Positions 19,380 to 27,531 of a stretch of DNA of 64,000 bases are shown piece after piece; position 1 is the stretch's first letter; each line of letters starts with the position of its first letter. The notes beneath the pieces were generated by a model. It was not told the origin of the DNA and did no database searches. It saw only the letters and a list, made by a program, of their open reading frames with translations. The position numbers and the translations under genes are program-made. This DNA is from Bradyrhizobium sp. CCBAU 53351 (lineage in GTDB: Bacteria; Pseudomonadota; Alphaproteobacteria; Rhizobiales; Xanthobacteraceae): assembly GCF_015291745.1 (NCBI RefSeq), contig NZ_CP030059.1, positions 5,979,501 to 6,043,500 of the forward strand. Direction: 5' to 3'.

Positions 19380-20693
19380 TTACTGCGGGTGGATCGCCGT
19401 GCGATCGTCGAGATCGACCTCGCTGTCGGCGTCGGCCGCGCCCTTGTTGGTGTCGACGGTCGCATAGACCGACATGCCGGCACGGAGCAGGTTCTGCTTT
19501 GCCACCGATTTCGGCACGCGGATGCGGACCGGCACGCGCTGCACGATCTTGGTGAAGTTGCCGGTGGCGTTGTCGGGCGGCAGCAGCGTGAACACCGAGC
19601 CCGCCCCCGCCGCGATGCTGTCGACCACGCCGGAGAATTTGCGCATGCCGTAGGCGTCGACCTTGATCGTCACGGGCTGGCCGGGACGGATGCGCTTGAG
19701 CTGCGTTTCCTTGAAATTGGCGTCGATATAGACGTCGTCCAGCGGCACGACGTTGCCGAGGCGCTGGCCGACCGCGACGAAGTCGCCGGCGTTGACCAGG
19801 CGATTGGAGAACGTGCCGCCAACCGGCGCACGCACCGCGGTGAAGCTGAGGTCGCGCTCCGCCTTGGCGAGCGTGGTCTTGAGCTCGGCGAGCTGGGCCT
19901 GCGCTTCGGCCTGCTGCGCCTTGGCGACATCGACATTGCTGACGGCGACATCGTAGGCGGCCTGCGCGGCCTTGACCGCGGCGGCGCCCTGGTCGCGTCC
20001 GGCTTCCGAGCTCTCGAAGGTGGCGCGCGAGGCAAAGCCCTTGTTGCTCAGGGCCTGCTGGCGCTCATAGTCGAGATCGGCGCGCTTGAGGCCCGCTTCG
20101 GCCGAGACGAGCTGTGCCCTGGCCTGCGCGACCTGGCTGTCGAGTGCCGCGACCTGGCGGCCGATGCGATCGATGGTGGCCTGCTGGGTCGCGATCCTGG
20201 TCGCGGCGGCGTCGACCGCGATCTTGTAATCGCCTTCGTCGATACGGAGGACGACGTCGCCCGCTTTCACGGGCATGTTGTCGCCGGCGAGGATCGCGGC
20301 GATATGACCGGAAACGCGCGCGCCCAGCATGGTGTTGTTGGCGCGGACATAGGCGTCGTCGGTGGAGATGTAGAAGCGGCCGACCAGCGTGTAGTAGCCG
20401 GCATAGCTCGCGGCGGCGAGCGCCAGCACGAGACCGACGCCCATCAGGACGAACTTGCGCTTGCCGGATTTGGCAGCGCCGGCGGCGGATGCGTCAGGCG
20501 CAGGCGCGGCCGGCTTGTCGATCACAGGCTTCTCCGGCGCCTCAGCGGTGCGGCGCTTGGCTTCCTCGGCCACATGCGCGCGCAGCTGCCCGGCAAGGGG
20601 GGCCGAGTTCTCGGCCGCAGCGTCACCGCCCGCGTGCTCCTCCACCGCTTCCTGGCGTAGGACGCGCGCAGCCTGGTCTCTCGATACGGCCAT
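19380..20693 (-). CDS. HlyD/EmrA-type membrane fusion protein
   Basis: A 437-residue periplasmic adaptor of the EmrA class. A cytoplasmic Ala/Pro/Glu-rich N-terminus of about 75 residues precedes one transmembrane segment (VLMGVGLVLALAAASYAGYY), then the barrel-sandwich/lipoyl half (DDAYVRANNTMLGARVSGHI), a coiled-coil hairpin of roughly residues 165-290 rich in Ala/Gln/Glu, and the second lipoyl half (VRAPVGGTFSNRLVNAGDFV). ATG 20691-20693 is chosen because GGGGAGG precedes it by 5 nt. It is the first gene of the efflux operon and divergent from tetR. Confidence 0.93.
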   Translation of the reverse strand: MAVSRDQAARVLRQEAVEEHAGGDAAAENSAPLAGQLRAHVAEEAKRRTAEAPEKPVIDKPAAPAPDASAAGAAKSGKRKFVLMGVGLVLALAAASYAGYYTLVGRFYISTDDAYVRANNTMLGARVSGHIAAILAGDNMPVKAGDVVLRIDEGDYKIAVDAAATRIATQQATIDRIGRQVAALDSQVAQARAQLVSAEAGLKRADLDYERQQALSNKGFASRATFESSEAGRDQGAAAVKAAQAAYDVAVSNVDVAKAQQAEAQAQLAELKTTLAKAERDLSFTAVRAPVGGTFSNRLVNAGDFVAVGQRLGNVVPLDDVYIDANFKETQLKRIRPGQPVTIKVDAYGMRKFSGVVDSIAAGAGSVFTLLPPDNATGNFTKIVQRVPVRIRVPKSVAKQNLLRAGMSVYATVDTNKGAADADSEVDLDDRTAIHPQ

Positions 20694-20769
20694 CAAGGCC
20701 TCCCCAAAAAAGCGCGATCGAGGCGACGGCCGGCAAGCGGCCCGGTCCCCCTTCGCTGATCCAAATACC

Positions 20770-20799
20770 ATTGACCGAACGGTTCGGTCAATATACATA
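20770..20799. promoter_or_regulatory. TetR operator with face-to-face promoters
   Basis: A perfect 23-bp palindrome at 20770-20792 (half-site ATTGACCGAAC, central G at 20781). On the plus strand TTGACC (20771-20776) is followed after 17 bp by TACATA (20794-20799), a good promoter for tetR. On the minus strand the mirrored TTGACC is followed after 17 bp by GTATTT (20768-20763), a weaker promoter for the efflux operon. Both -35 boxes lie within the operator arms, so one TetR dimer pair would shut both promoters. Confidence 0.85.
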
Positions 20800-20890
20800 A
20801 TGATCCCGGCCGGACCCTACTGACGAGAATCCTTTATTCGGGTTTCATGGCCGCAGACCCGACTCAAAAACCTTCCGAGACCCTGAACCA

Positions 20891-21526
20891 ATGGTTGTAG
20901 CTGCCAGCGACCGTCTGCACGTCATCCAAGAGGAGGACGGCTCCAAGCGTCGCCAGATCCTGGACGGTGCCCGCAAGGTGTTCATGGATCTCGGCTTCGA
21001 CGGCGCCAGCATGGGCGAGATCGCGCGCGCGGCGCAGGTTTCCAAGGGCACGCTCTACGTTTACTTCGCCGACAAATGCGCGCTGTTCGAAGCCATCCTC
21101 GAGCAGGAGGCGCTCCAGCACGGCCAGGTCGTGTTCAACTTCGATCCCGCGCGCGATGCGGAGACCACGCTGAAGGAATTCGGGCAGGCCTACATCCACC
21201 TGCTCTGCCGTCCCGGCGGCGGATCGGCGATCCGCACCGTGATGGCGATCGCCGAGCGCATGCCCGATGTCGGCCGCCGCTATTATGCACGGGTGCTGGA
21301 CAAGACCATCAATCGCCTCTCCGACTATCTCAAGACCCATGTCGCCTCGGGCGATCTCAAGATCGACGATTGCGATCTCGCGGCCTCGCAGTTCATGGAA
21401 CTGTGCAAGGCCTCGCTCTTCCTGCCCTTCGTTTTCCAGGCCGCGCCCGCACCGTCGGAACAGCGCATGACCGAAGTGGTCGACAGCGCGACACGGATGT
21501 TCCTCGCGGCGTACCGGGCGACGTAG
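20891..21526 (+). CDS. TetR/AcrR family transcriptional repressor
   Basis: 211 residues. The N-terminal TetR helix-turn-helix lies at about residues 18-64, with ILDGARKVFMDLGFDGASM and the recognition-helix region VSKGTLYVYFADK. The C-terminal ligand-binding half is helical and resembles TetR_C domains of efflux regulators. It is divergent from the EmrAB-type operon with a palindromic operator between, so it is almost certainly the local, autoregulated repressor. The start lies inside the end of a 17-codon reading frame (20847-20900) in another frame, which may be accidental. Confidence 0.93.
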   Translation: MVVAASDRLHVIQEEDGSKRRQILDGARKVFMDLGFDGASMGEIARAAQVSKGTLYVYFADKCALFEAILEQEALQHGQVVFNFDPARDAETTLKEFGQAYIHLLCRPGGGSAIRTVMAIAERMPDVGRRYYARVLDKTINRLSDYLKTHVASGDLKIDDCDLAASQFMELCKASLFLPFVFQAAPAPSEQRMTEVVDSATRMFLAAYRAT

Positions 21527-21569
21527 CCGCGCGTTGCGCGGGCCGGTCCGGCCGAATTATATTGCGATC

Positions 21570-21911
21570 ATGTCCCGTGATCTTCGCCCGCCCGTCGATA
21601 TCCTCCATTACGAGATCGTCCAGGAACAGGCCTCGGCGCTCGGACGGATGGGCCGCACGCTCGAACAGGCACTGGCGCGTTTGCGCGAGTTCGACGCCGC
21701 GCACGGCACCACGGAAATTGCAGCCTCGGTGCAGCAGGCCAGGCGAAAGCTGGTGCTGGAAGCCGGCCAGGCACTGTGGATGTTCGTGGTGCAGCGTGAG
21801 GCATCCGGCTTGCGCGACAGCCGCCACATCATGCGGACCTACAACGTTCCAAGCGAAGTGCAACTGTGTATGGGGCTGGCGCCGGCGCCGCTGAAGCCTT
21901 CAGCGAAATAG
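21570..21911 (+). CDS. Small DUF6665-like protein
   Basis: A 113-residue soluble protein, mostly helical (ALGRMGRTLEQALARLREFD, VQQARRKLVLEAGQALWMFV). I believe it matches the DUF6665 family of short alphaproteobacterial proteins, function unknown. It follows tetR by 43 bp on the same strand and may be read from the same promoter. Its C-terminus is 6 bp from the convergent Crp-type gene, leaving no room for a terminator. Confidence 0.7.
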   Translation: MSRDLRPPVDILHYEIVQEQASALGRMGRTLEQALARLREFDAAHGTTEIAASVQQARRKLVLEAGQALWMFVVQREASGLRDSRHIMRTYNVPSEVQLCMGLAPAPLKPSAK

Positions 21912-21917
21912 AGCTGG

Positions 21918-22646
21918 CTAGTCCGTGATCTGCTTCCTCAACGCGGCGAGATCGTTGACGACCAACTTGGTCGGGCCGGTCGAGATGATACCGTCATCCT
22001 GGAGACGACTCAGGATCAGGCTGATCGATTGCCGCGTCGCGCCGATCATGCGCGCCAGATTGGCCTGTGTGATGCGGCCGAGCGATATCGGGCTATTCTC
22101 GTCCTGCGCCGCGTTCTCGCATAGCTTGACCAGCAGCAGCACCAGCCGTTCCGCCGCTTTCTGCCCGGCCAGCGTCTGCGCCAGCATCGAATAGGTCTCG
22201 CCCTTGAAGCCGAGACATTCGATCAGCGCGACCGCGAACGACGGCGACTGGGCGATCAGCCTGCGGATCGCGTCCTGGTCGAGATGCAGCGCCTCGACCC
22301 GGCCCAGCGCGCGAGCAGACCAGCTATGGCGGTGATCGCCGAGAATGTAGGGCGCACCGACGAAGTCGCCGGCCTCCCAGGTCGCCAGCATCAGCTCGCG
22401 CCCCTGCGTGCCGGCATGGGTGCTTTCGACGATGCCGCTCAGGATGACGTGAATGCCGTTGGCGGGCTCGTTCTCCCTCAGCAGATAGTCGCGGTTCTGG
22501 TAGGCGCCGAGCCTGCCGGTTCGCATCACCAGGTCGAGATCGGCCTTGTCCAGCGCCTTCAGCACGTAACGCCCGGCTCCGGCCCTTCGCTGTTCGGTGC
22601 GCGGCTCACCCGCATCAGCCACCTCATGCGCATGATTGGGCTCCAC
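21918..22646 (-). CDS. Crp/Fnr family transcriptional regulator
   Basis: 242 residues from GTG 22644-22646 (GGGAG is 7 nt upstream; a TTG one codon earlier is also possible). A cyclic-nucleotide-binding-type beta-roll spans about residues 35-145 (LLRENEPANGIHVILSGIVE), followed by a long helix and a Crp-type winged helix (QANLARMIGATRQSISLILSR). The N-terminal cysteine cluster of FNR is absent, so it is not an iron-sulfur oxygen sensor. The effector and targets are unknown. The amidase operon downstream on the same strand ends 72 bp before... upstream of this gene, so a regulatory link is possible but unproven. Confidence 0.88.
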   Translation of the reverse strand: MEPNHAHEVADAGEPRTEQRRAGAGRYVLKALDKADLDLVMRTGRLGAYQNRDYLLRENEPANGIHVILSGIVESTHAGTQGRELMLATWEAGDFVGAPYILGDHRHSWSARALGRVEALHLDQDAIRRLIAQSPSFAVALIECLGFKGETYSMLAQTLAGQKAAERLVLLLVKLCENAAQDENSPISLGRITQANLARMIGATRQSISLILSRLQDDGIISTGPTKLVVNDLAALRKQITD

Positions 22647-22718
22647 CAACGGTCTCCCTCCGAGTGACGGCTCGAAGGCTAGGAGGTCTCCGCTCGGATT
22701 GCAACGCGGCGCAAATGC

Positions 22719-24074
22719 TCAAGGCTGCGCTGCCTCCCCCGTGAATGCACAGGCGAGGTCAGCGAGCAGGCGCTCCCGGCCGGCCGGCGCCAGAAAGGTG
22801 ATGCCATAGGGCACGCCCGCCCCGGTCACCGCATTCGGGACCGCGATTGCGGCAAGCCCGAGCGGGTTCGCGAAATTGGTGTAATAGCCGTTGTCGAAAT
22901 TGGCAGCCAAAGGATTGCGCGCGACGTCGTCGATGCTGAGCACGGTTCCGACCGTCGGTACCACCAACGCGTCATGGGCCTCCCAGAAGTCGCGCAGCGA
23001 GCACTGCGCCTCCTTGACCGCGTAGATCGCGCGATAGGCATCGGCCGCGGAAAACTTGCGACTGCCGATGACGAGATCGCGGACGATCTTCACGCCCGCA
23101 TCCGGATTGGCGTCGAGGAACGCGCCGACGGAGACATCGCGCTCGGCGAGAAACGGCCCGAAGAACATCAGATCGTTGATCGAGGTGAACGGAGAGAAAT
23201 CAGCCGACATGACTGACATGTCGAGCCGCCGCAGCTTGCGAAGCGCACCGCCGAACAACTCCTCCGTCTCGGCATTGCCGAAGAATCTGAGTTGATCGAT
23301 ACGCGGTGTCGCGAGGCGAAGCGGCCGCGCTGGCGGCGCCTGCTCGGCCCAGCCGGCAAACTCGACCGGCGAGAAGCTGTCGTGGGCATCGCGACGCGCC
23401 AGCGCGCGGTAGACGTCGTATCCGTCCCGCGGCTCGCGGGTGTAGAGCGAGATCGTATCGAAACTCCGGCACGCATAGACCATGCCGCGCTGGCTGAAGG
23501 CGCCAGGCGCCGGCTTGAAGCCGGTGACGCCGCAATAGGACGCCGGCACCCTGCCCGATCCGCCGGTATCGGTGCCAAACGCAAAGGACGACGTGCCGGT
23601 CGCCACCGACACCGCCGCGCCCGAGCTGGAGCCACCGGGAATGTAATCCGGATTGTGCGGGTTGCGCGCGATGCCATAGGGCGAGCGCACGCCGACCAGG
23701 CCGGTCGCGAACTGGTCCATGTTGGTCTTGCCGACATAGATCGCGCCCGCGGCGATGGCATCTGCCACCACCGGGCTCGTATCCGTCGCGACATGGGAGA
23801 ACTCGGGGCAAGCCGAAGTGGTCTGCTCGCCCGCGACGTCGATGCAGTCCTTGACCGAAAAGATCAGCCCGTAGAGCGGCAGCGTGTCGATCTCGCCGAT
23901 GCGTGCATCTGCCGCGCGCGCGGCAGCCATCACGCTTTCGGGATTCGCCGTCGAGATCCAGACGCCACTCTGGTCGGCGTCCGTCAGACGCGACAGCACG
24001 TGCGCGGCGACATCGGAAGGCTTGAGCGCGCCGCTGCGATAGGCGGCACGAAGACGGCGGGGTGAGATATCCAT
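22719..24074 (-). CDS. Amidase-signature enzyme resembling the N-terminal domain of allophanate hydrolase
   Basis: A 451-residue cytoplasmic amidase with the Ser-cisSer-Lys triad: K75 (FSVKDCIDVAG), S149 (GGSSSG) and S173 (TDTGGSGRVP). The segments SACPEFSHVATDTSPVV, QFATGLVGVRSPYG and ACRSFDTISLYT closely recall AtzF-type allophanate hydrolases, but those are about 600 residues and this protein lacks room for their C-terminal domain. It may therefore act on another amide or carbamoyl compound. ATG 24072-24074 follows AGGA by 5 nt. It is the last gene of an operon with a binding protein, permease and M20 hydrolase. Confidence 0.85.
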   Translation of the reverse strand: MDISPRRLRAAYRSGALKPSDVAAHVLSRLTDADQSGVWISTANPESVMAAARAADARIGEIDTLPLYGLIFSVKDCIDVAGEQTTSACPEFSHVATDTSPVVADAIAAGAIYVGKTNMDQFATGLVGVRSPYGIARNPHNPDYIPGGSSSGAAVSVATGTSSFAFGTDTGGSGRVPASYCGVTGFKPAPGAFSQRGMVYACRSFDTISLYTREPRDGYDVYRALARRDAHDSFSPVEFAGWAEQAPPARPLRLATPRIDQLRFFGNAETEELFGGALRKLRRLDMSVMSADFSPFTSINDLMFFGPFLAERDVSVGAFLDANPDAGVKIVRDLVIGSRKFSAADAYRAIYAVKEAQCSLRDFWEAHDALVVPTVGTVLSIDDVARNPLAANFDNGYYTNFANPLGLAAIAVPNAVTGAGVPYGITFLAPAGRERLLADLACAFTGEAAQP

Positions 24075-24123
24075 GTCAATCCTGCGGGAATATGCCGGCG
24101 GGACCAGCCCGTCGGCACCGGCC

Positions 24124-25134
24124 TCAGCGGCCAACCACCTTCTCCAGGTAGGCGGGCTGGATGAACGCCGCGAAGTCGGCACGCGGCAACAGCTTCGGCA
24201 GACGCTCCTGCTTCACCAGGAAGTCGGCGGTCGAGACCAGCGTGTCGACGAACTTGCCCTTCTTCGCGGACGTGCCGAGATACTCCTCCGTGAGCTGCTT
24301 GTTGCAGGGGACCATTCCCGTGCCCTTCATCATGCGCGTCGCATCCTCGAGCGGCAGAGACAACTCGTCCGCGATGATCTGCGCCGTCTTCTCCGGATTC
24401 TTCAGCCAGAAATCGATCCCCTCGCATTCGGCCTTGATGAACTTCTCGACATAGGACGGATATTTTTCCGCGAACGCGTTCATGACGACGCCGATGTCCC
24501 AGGTCGGATAGCCGCGCTTGGCCATCTCGCCCGAGGTGACGAGGATCTTGCCGCCGTTCTTGACGGCCTTGTCGAGGTTCGGCTCCCAGAACCAGGCGGC
24601 ATCAATATCGCCGCGCAGCCAGGCTGCCGCGATGTCCGAGGGCGCGAGATCGATGATCTTCATCGAGGCGGGGTCGACGCCATCGTCCTTCAACGCCTGC
24701 AGCAGCAGGTAATGCGTGGTGGATCCGAACGGCGCGGCGACCGTCTTGCCCTTGAGGTCCTTGAGCGACGTGATGTTCTTGTCGGAGCGCACCACCATCG
24801 CCTCGACATAGTCGAGCATGTTGATCACCAGGATGCCCTTGATCGGCAGCGCCCGGGTCGCACCGATTGCCGTCGGCGGATTGCCGAGGCCGCCGAAATC
24901 GACGTCGTTGCCGGCGATCGCACGCAGCATGTCGCCGCCGCCGCCGACCTTGACGTATTTGATGTCGACACCCGGCATTTCCTTGGCGAGCAGGCCGAGA
25001 TGCTTGGTGACGAGCTGCGCGTTCACCAGATTGAGATAACCGACGGTTACCTTGGCCGGCTTTTCCTCGGCGCGAGCGGCGACCGTGAGCGCCAGCGTAG
25101 CAAGTGCGAATGTTGCAACAAGTCTCTTCATCAT
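24124..25134 (-). CDS. Taurine/nitrate-type ABC transporter substrate-binding protein
   Basis: A 336-residue periplasmic protein with a Sec signal peptide (MMKRLVATFALATLALTVAARA, cleavage about residue 22) and the fold of TauA/SsuA/NMT1-like binding proteins (GYLNLVNAQL, DVDFGGLGNPP, WLRGDIDAAWFWEPNLDKAV). The ligand cannot be read directly; the flanking amidase and M20 hydrolase suggest a small nitrogenous organic compound. GAGGAG lies 8 nt before the first of two adjacent ATGs. It is 21 bp downstream of the permease gene. Confidence 0.9.
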   Translation of the reverse strand: MMKRLVATFALATLALTVAARAEEKPAKVTVGYLNLVNAQLVTKHLGLLAKEMPGVDIKYVKVGGGGDMLRAIAGNDVDFGGLGNPPTAIGATRALPIKGILVINMLDYVEAMVVRSDKNITSLKDLKGKTVAAPFGSTTHYLLLQALKDDGVDPASMKIIDLAPSDIAAAWLRGDIDAAWFWEPNLDKAVKNGGKILVTSGEMAKRGYPTWDIGVVMNAFAEKYPSYVEKFIKAECEGIDFWLKNPEKTAQIIADELSLPLEDATRMMKGTGMVPCNKQLTEEYLGTSAKKGKFVDTLVSTADFLVKQERLPKLLPRADFAAFIQPAYLEKVVGR

Positions 25135-25155
25135 GTCGATCTCTCCTCGATCAAA

Positions 25156-25995
25156 TCAGGTTCGCGCCCAAGGCATCAACAATTTGGCGATGCCGCGCAT
25201 CATCAGGTCGAGCACGACGCCGGTCAGGCCAAGCACGATCAGGCCCATGATCACGACGTCGGACAGTAGGAATTTCGCGGCATCCCAGATCATCCAGCCG
25301 ATGCCGGCCGAGGCCGCAACGATCTCGGCGGCGACGAGGACGGTGTAGGTGAAGCCGAGCGAGATGCGCATGCCTGCGAGGATCAGTGGTCCCGCAGCTG
25401 GCAGATAGACGTGAAAGAGCAGGTGTCGGCGGGTCGCACCGAGGGATTGCGCGGCGCGCACATAGACCGGATCGACGCTGGTGACGGCCTGGATCGTCGA
25501 AATGACGATGCCCGGCAGGCCCGCCAGGAACAGCAAGGACAGTTTGGAGCTCTCGCCGATGCCGAGCCACATCACCAGCAGCGTGTAGAGCCCGAGCGGC
25601 GGCAGCGGCCGGTAGAATTCAATCAACGGGTTGAGCAGCGCGCGTGCATTGCGCGAAACGCCCATGAGAACGCCGAGTGGAATGCCGACGAGGCACGCCA
25701 ACGCGAAGGCCGTGAGGATGCGGTACAGGCTGGCGCCGAGATGCTGAAGCAGCGTGGCGCCCTGATAGCCCTTCGTCATGGTCTTGACGAACGCGGCCCA
25801 TACCGCCTGCGGCTTCGGCAGGAACAGCTCGTTGGCCCAGCCCATCTCCGTGACGACGACCCATGCGGCCAGCAGCACGGCGACGGTGAGCGTCGAGAGC
25901 AACACCGACCGGGAGACTGTCGGCAGCCGCAAATTGCCCCGTCGCGTACGATCGGCCGAGATCGGAATCGCCATGGGGCTTGCCTCGACGCTCAT
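25156..25995 (-). CDS. ABC transporter permease, TauC/SsuC type
   Basis: A 279-residue inner-membrane protein with six transmembrane segments and a BPD_transp_1 domain. The cytoplasmic EAA-like coupling loop reads YVRAAQSLGATRRHLLFHVYLPAAGP, here given only as its position (about residues 178-203). Its start overlaps the stop of the M20 hydrolase gene as ATGA. It forms the transmembrane part of the importer with the binding protein downstream. No ATP-binding subunit gene is in this operon or nearby. Confidence 0.9.
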   Translation of the reverse strand: MSVEASPMAIPISADRTRRGNLRLPTVSRSVLLSTLTVAVLLAAWVVVTEMGWANELFLPKPQAVWAAFVKTMTKGYQGATLLQHLGASLYRILTAFALACLVGIPLGVLMGVSRNARALLNPLIEFYRPLPPLGLYTLLVMWLGIGESSKLSLLFLAGLPGIVISTIQAVTSVDPVYVRAAQSLGATRRHLLFHVYLPAAGPLILAGMRISLGFTYTVLVAAEIVAASAGIGWMIWDAAKFLLSDVVIMGLIVLGLTGVVLDLMMRGIAKLLMPWART

Positions 25996-27290
25996 GTACG
26001 CACTCCCAGGATCTGCATGATGGTCAGCGCGTAGATCCGCGTCGCCATCACCGACTTGGTGATCGAGATGTTCTCGTTGTCGACGGCCCAGCCATCCTCG
26101 CCCGGACCGAACGTCACCGCGTTGATGCCGGCCTCACGGAAACGGATGGTATCGTTGAATGCGTTCTTGCGATTGACGCCGGGCTCGCGGCCCATCAGCC
26201 GGCGATAGACCGCACGCAGGGAGCGGCACGGTTCTTCCTCGACCGGCACCGGCTCGGTCGCATTGACGAACAGCGAGCCGGGCACCTGGCGGACGGCAAC
26301 CTTGACGTCGTTCACCCCGGCAAATGTCTGCTGGCCGAGCCCCTCGATGTCGGAGATCACGCTGGCGAGCGTCATGCCCGGCACGATGCCCACCACCGCG
26401 AGCGTGATGGTGCAGGCATCTGGCGAGAACTGCATCTCGCCGGGCAGGCCGCCGCGGATGCGCACCACCGAGCAGCAGGGCGGCGTGTGTCCCATGAACG
26501 TGCTCGGAACATGCGTGAACGCCATCTCCTTCAGCTTCGGCAGCAATTTTGCCGCTTCCATGATGGCGTTGACGCTGATGTCGGGCCGCCAGATGTGCGA
26601 CTTGATGCCCTCGACCGTGACCTCGATCAGGCAATGGCCCGAATTGGCCACCGAGAGGTTCATGCCCCAGTCTTTGCTGACATCGCCCCAGGCCGTCGGC
26701 TCGGCCGTGATCTCGTAATCGGCAGTGAGGCCGACTTTGTCGAGCATGTAGATCGAGCCCTCGGTGCCGTTGCGCTCTTCGTCGACGGTGTAGCAGCACA
26801 TCAACGTGCCATCGAATTTCACACCCTCCTCGATCAGGGCCTGAACCGCGAGCAGCGAAGCGGCGAGATTGCCGCGCGTATCGGACGTCCCGCGCGCGTA
26901 GAGCAGATCGCCATGGCGCGTCGCCTTGAACGGATCGTAATCCGTCATATGCCATTTCTCGGGCTCAACCGCCGGATAGGTGTCGAGATGATCGTTGAGG
27001 ATCAACGACGGCGCGCCCTCACGCCCTTTGAGCACACCGAGCACATTGGGCCGGTGCGGCTGCGCGCTGTGCTTGGTCACCTCCATGCTGAGAGCTTCGA
27101 GCTTGCCGGCGACCAGCATGGAGATCGCCTCCTCCTCGGCGGGCGGCAGGTCGGGATCGAGCGGATTGCCGGAGCGCGGCTGACCGGTGCCGATCAGTTC
27201 GGATGCAAGGTCAAGCCAGCGTTGCTCCGTGATGCGTGACAGCACGCGCCGCTCGAGATCGGAGTAAGACGGGGCGACAGGCATCTGCAT
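25992..27290 (-). CDS. M20 family (ArgE/DapE/ACY1) metallohydrolase
   Basis: A 432-residue cytoplasmic hydrolase of the acetylornithine deacetylase/succinyl-diaminopimelate desuccinylase type. Metal and catalytic residues are visible in LNDHLDTYP (His, Asp), RGTSDTRGNLA (bridging Asp), VDEERNGTEG (catalytic Glu pair) and ITAEPTAW (Glu). The usual final His ligand in an AHxPNE-like motif is replaced: the corresponding stretch reads WAVDNENIS. It probably deacylates or decarbamoylates a transported amide compound, but this is inference. It is the first gene of the operon; a second in-frame ATG lies two codons in. Confidence 0.85.
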   Translation of the reverse strand: MQMPVAPSYSDLERRVLSRITEQRWLDLASELIGTGQPRSGNPLDPDLPPAEEEAISMLVAGKLEALSMEVTKHSAQPHRPNVLGVLKGREGAPSLILNDHLDTYPAVEPEKWHMTDYDPFKATRHGDLLYARGTSDTRGNLAASLLAVQALIEEGVKFDGTLMCCYTVDEERNGTEGSIYMLDKVGLTADYEITAEPTAWGDVSKDWGMNLSVANSGHCLIEVTVEGIKSHIWRPDISVNAIMEAAKLLPKLKEMAFTHVPSTFMGHTPPCCSVVRIRGGLPGEMQFSPDACTITLAVVGIVPGMTLASVISDIEGLGQQTFAGVNDVKVAVRQVPGSLFVNATEPVPVEEEPCRSLRAVYRRLMGREPGVNRKNAFNDTIRFREAGINAVTFGPGEDGWAVDNENISITKSVMATRIYALTIMQILGVRT

Positions 27291-27429
27291 GACGGGTCCG
27301 CTGGCTCACAGCGCCGGCTGCGCTGCTTCGTTGCAGGCTCTTCACTGCACCGACTGTGCCAATTGCCGGCCACGCCCGCTCGGACACGAATAGCGATTGC
27401 AATTCAATGATTTGGTCTAGAATCGAGGC

Positions 27430-27447
27430 CGCGCAAATTTTTGCGCG
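27430..27447. repeat. Short perfect palindrome upstream of the M20 operon
   Basis: CGCGCAAA-TT-TTTGCGCG, an 8-bp stem with a 2-nt centre. It lies between the extensin-like gene (ends 27532, minus) and the M20 gene start (27290). It could be an operator for the M20 operon or a weak terminator for the extensin-like gene. Confidence 0.45.
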
Positions 27448-27531
27448 TCAGCAGCGCTTTGCTGAAGACACGGCGCCGGCTGAACAGACCAGCCGCAGCG
27501 CGTTGACGGCCGCTTCAGCTCCGGCGGACGT

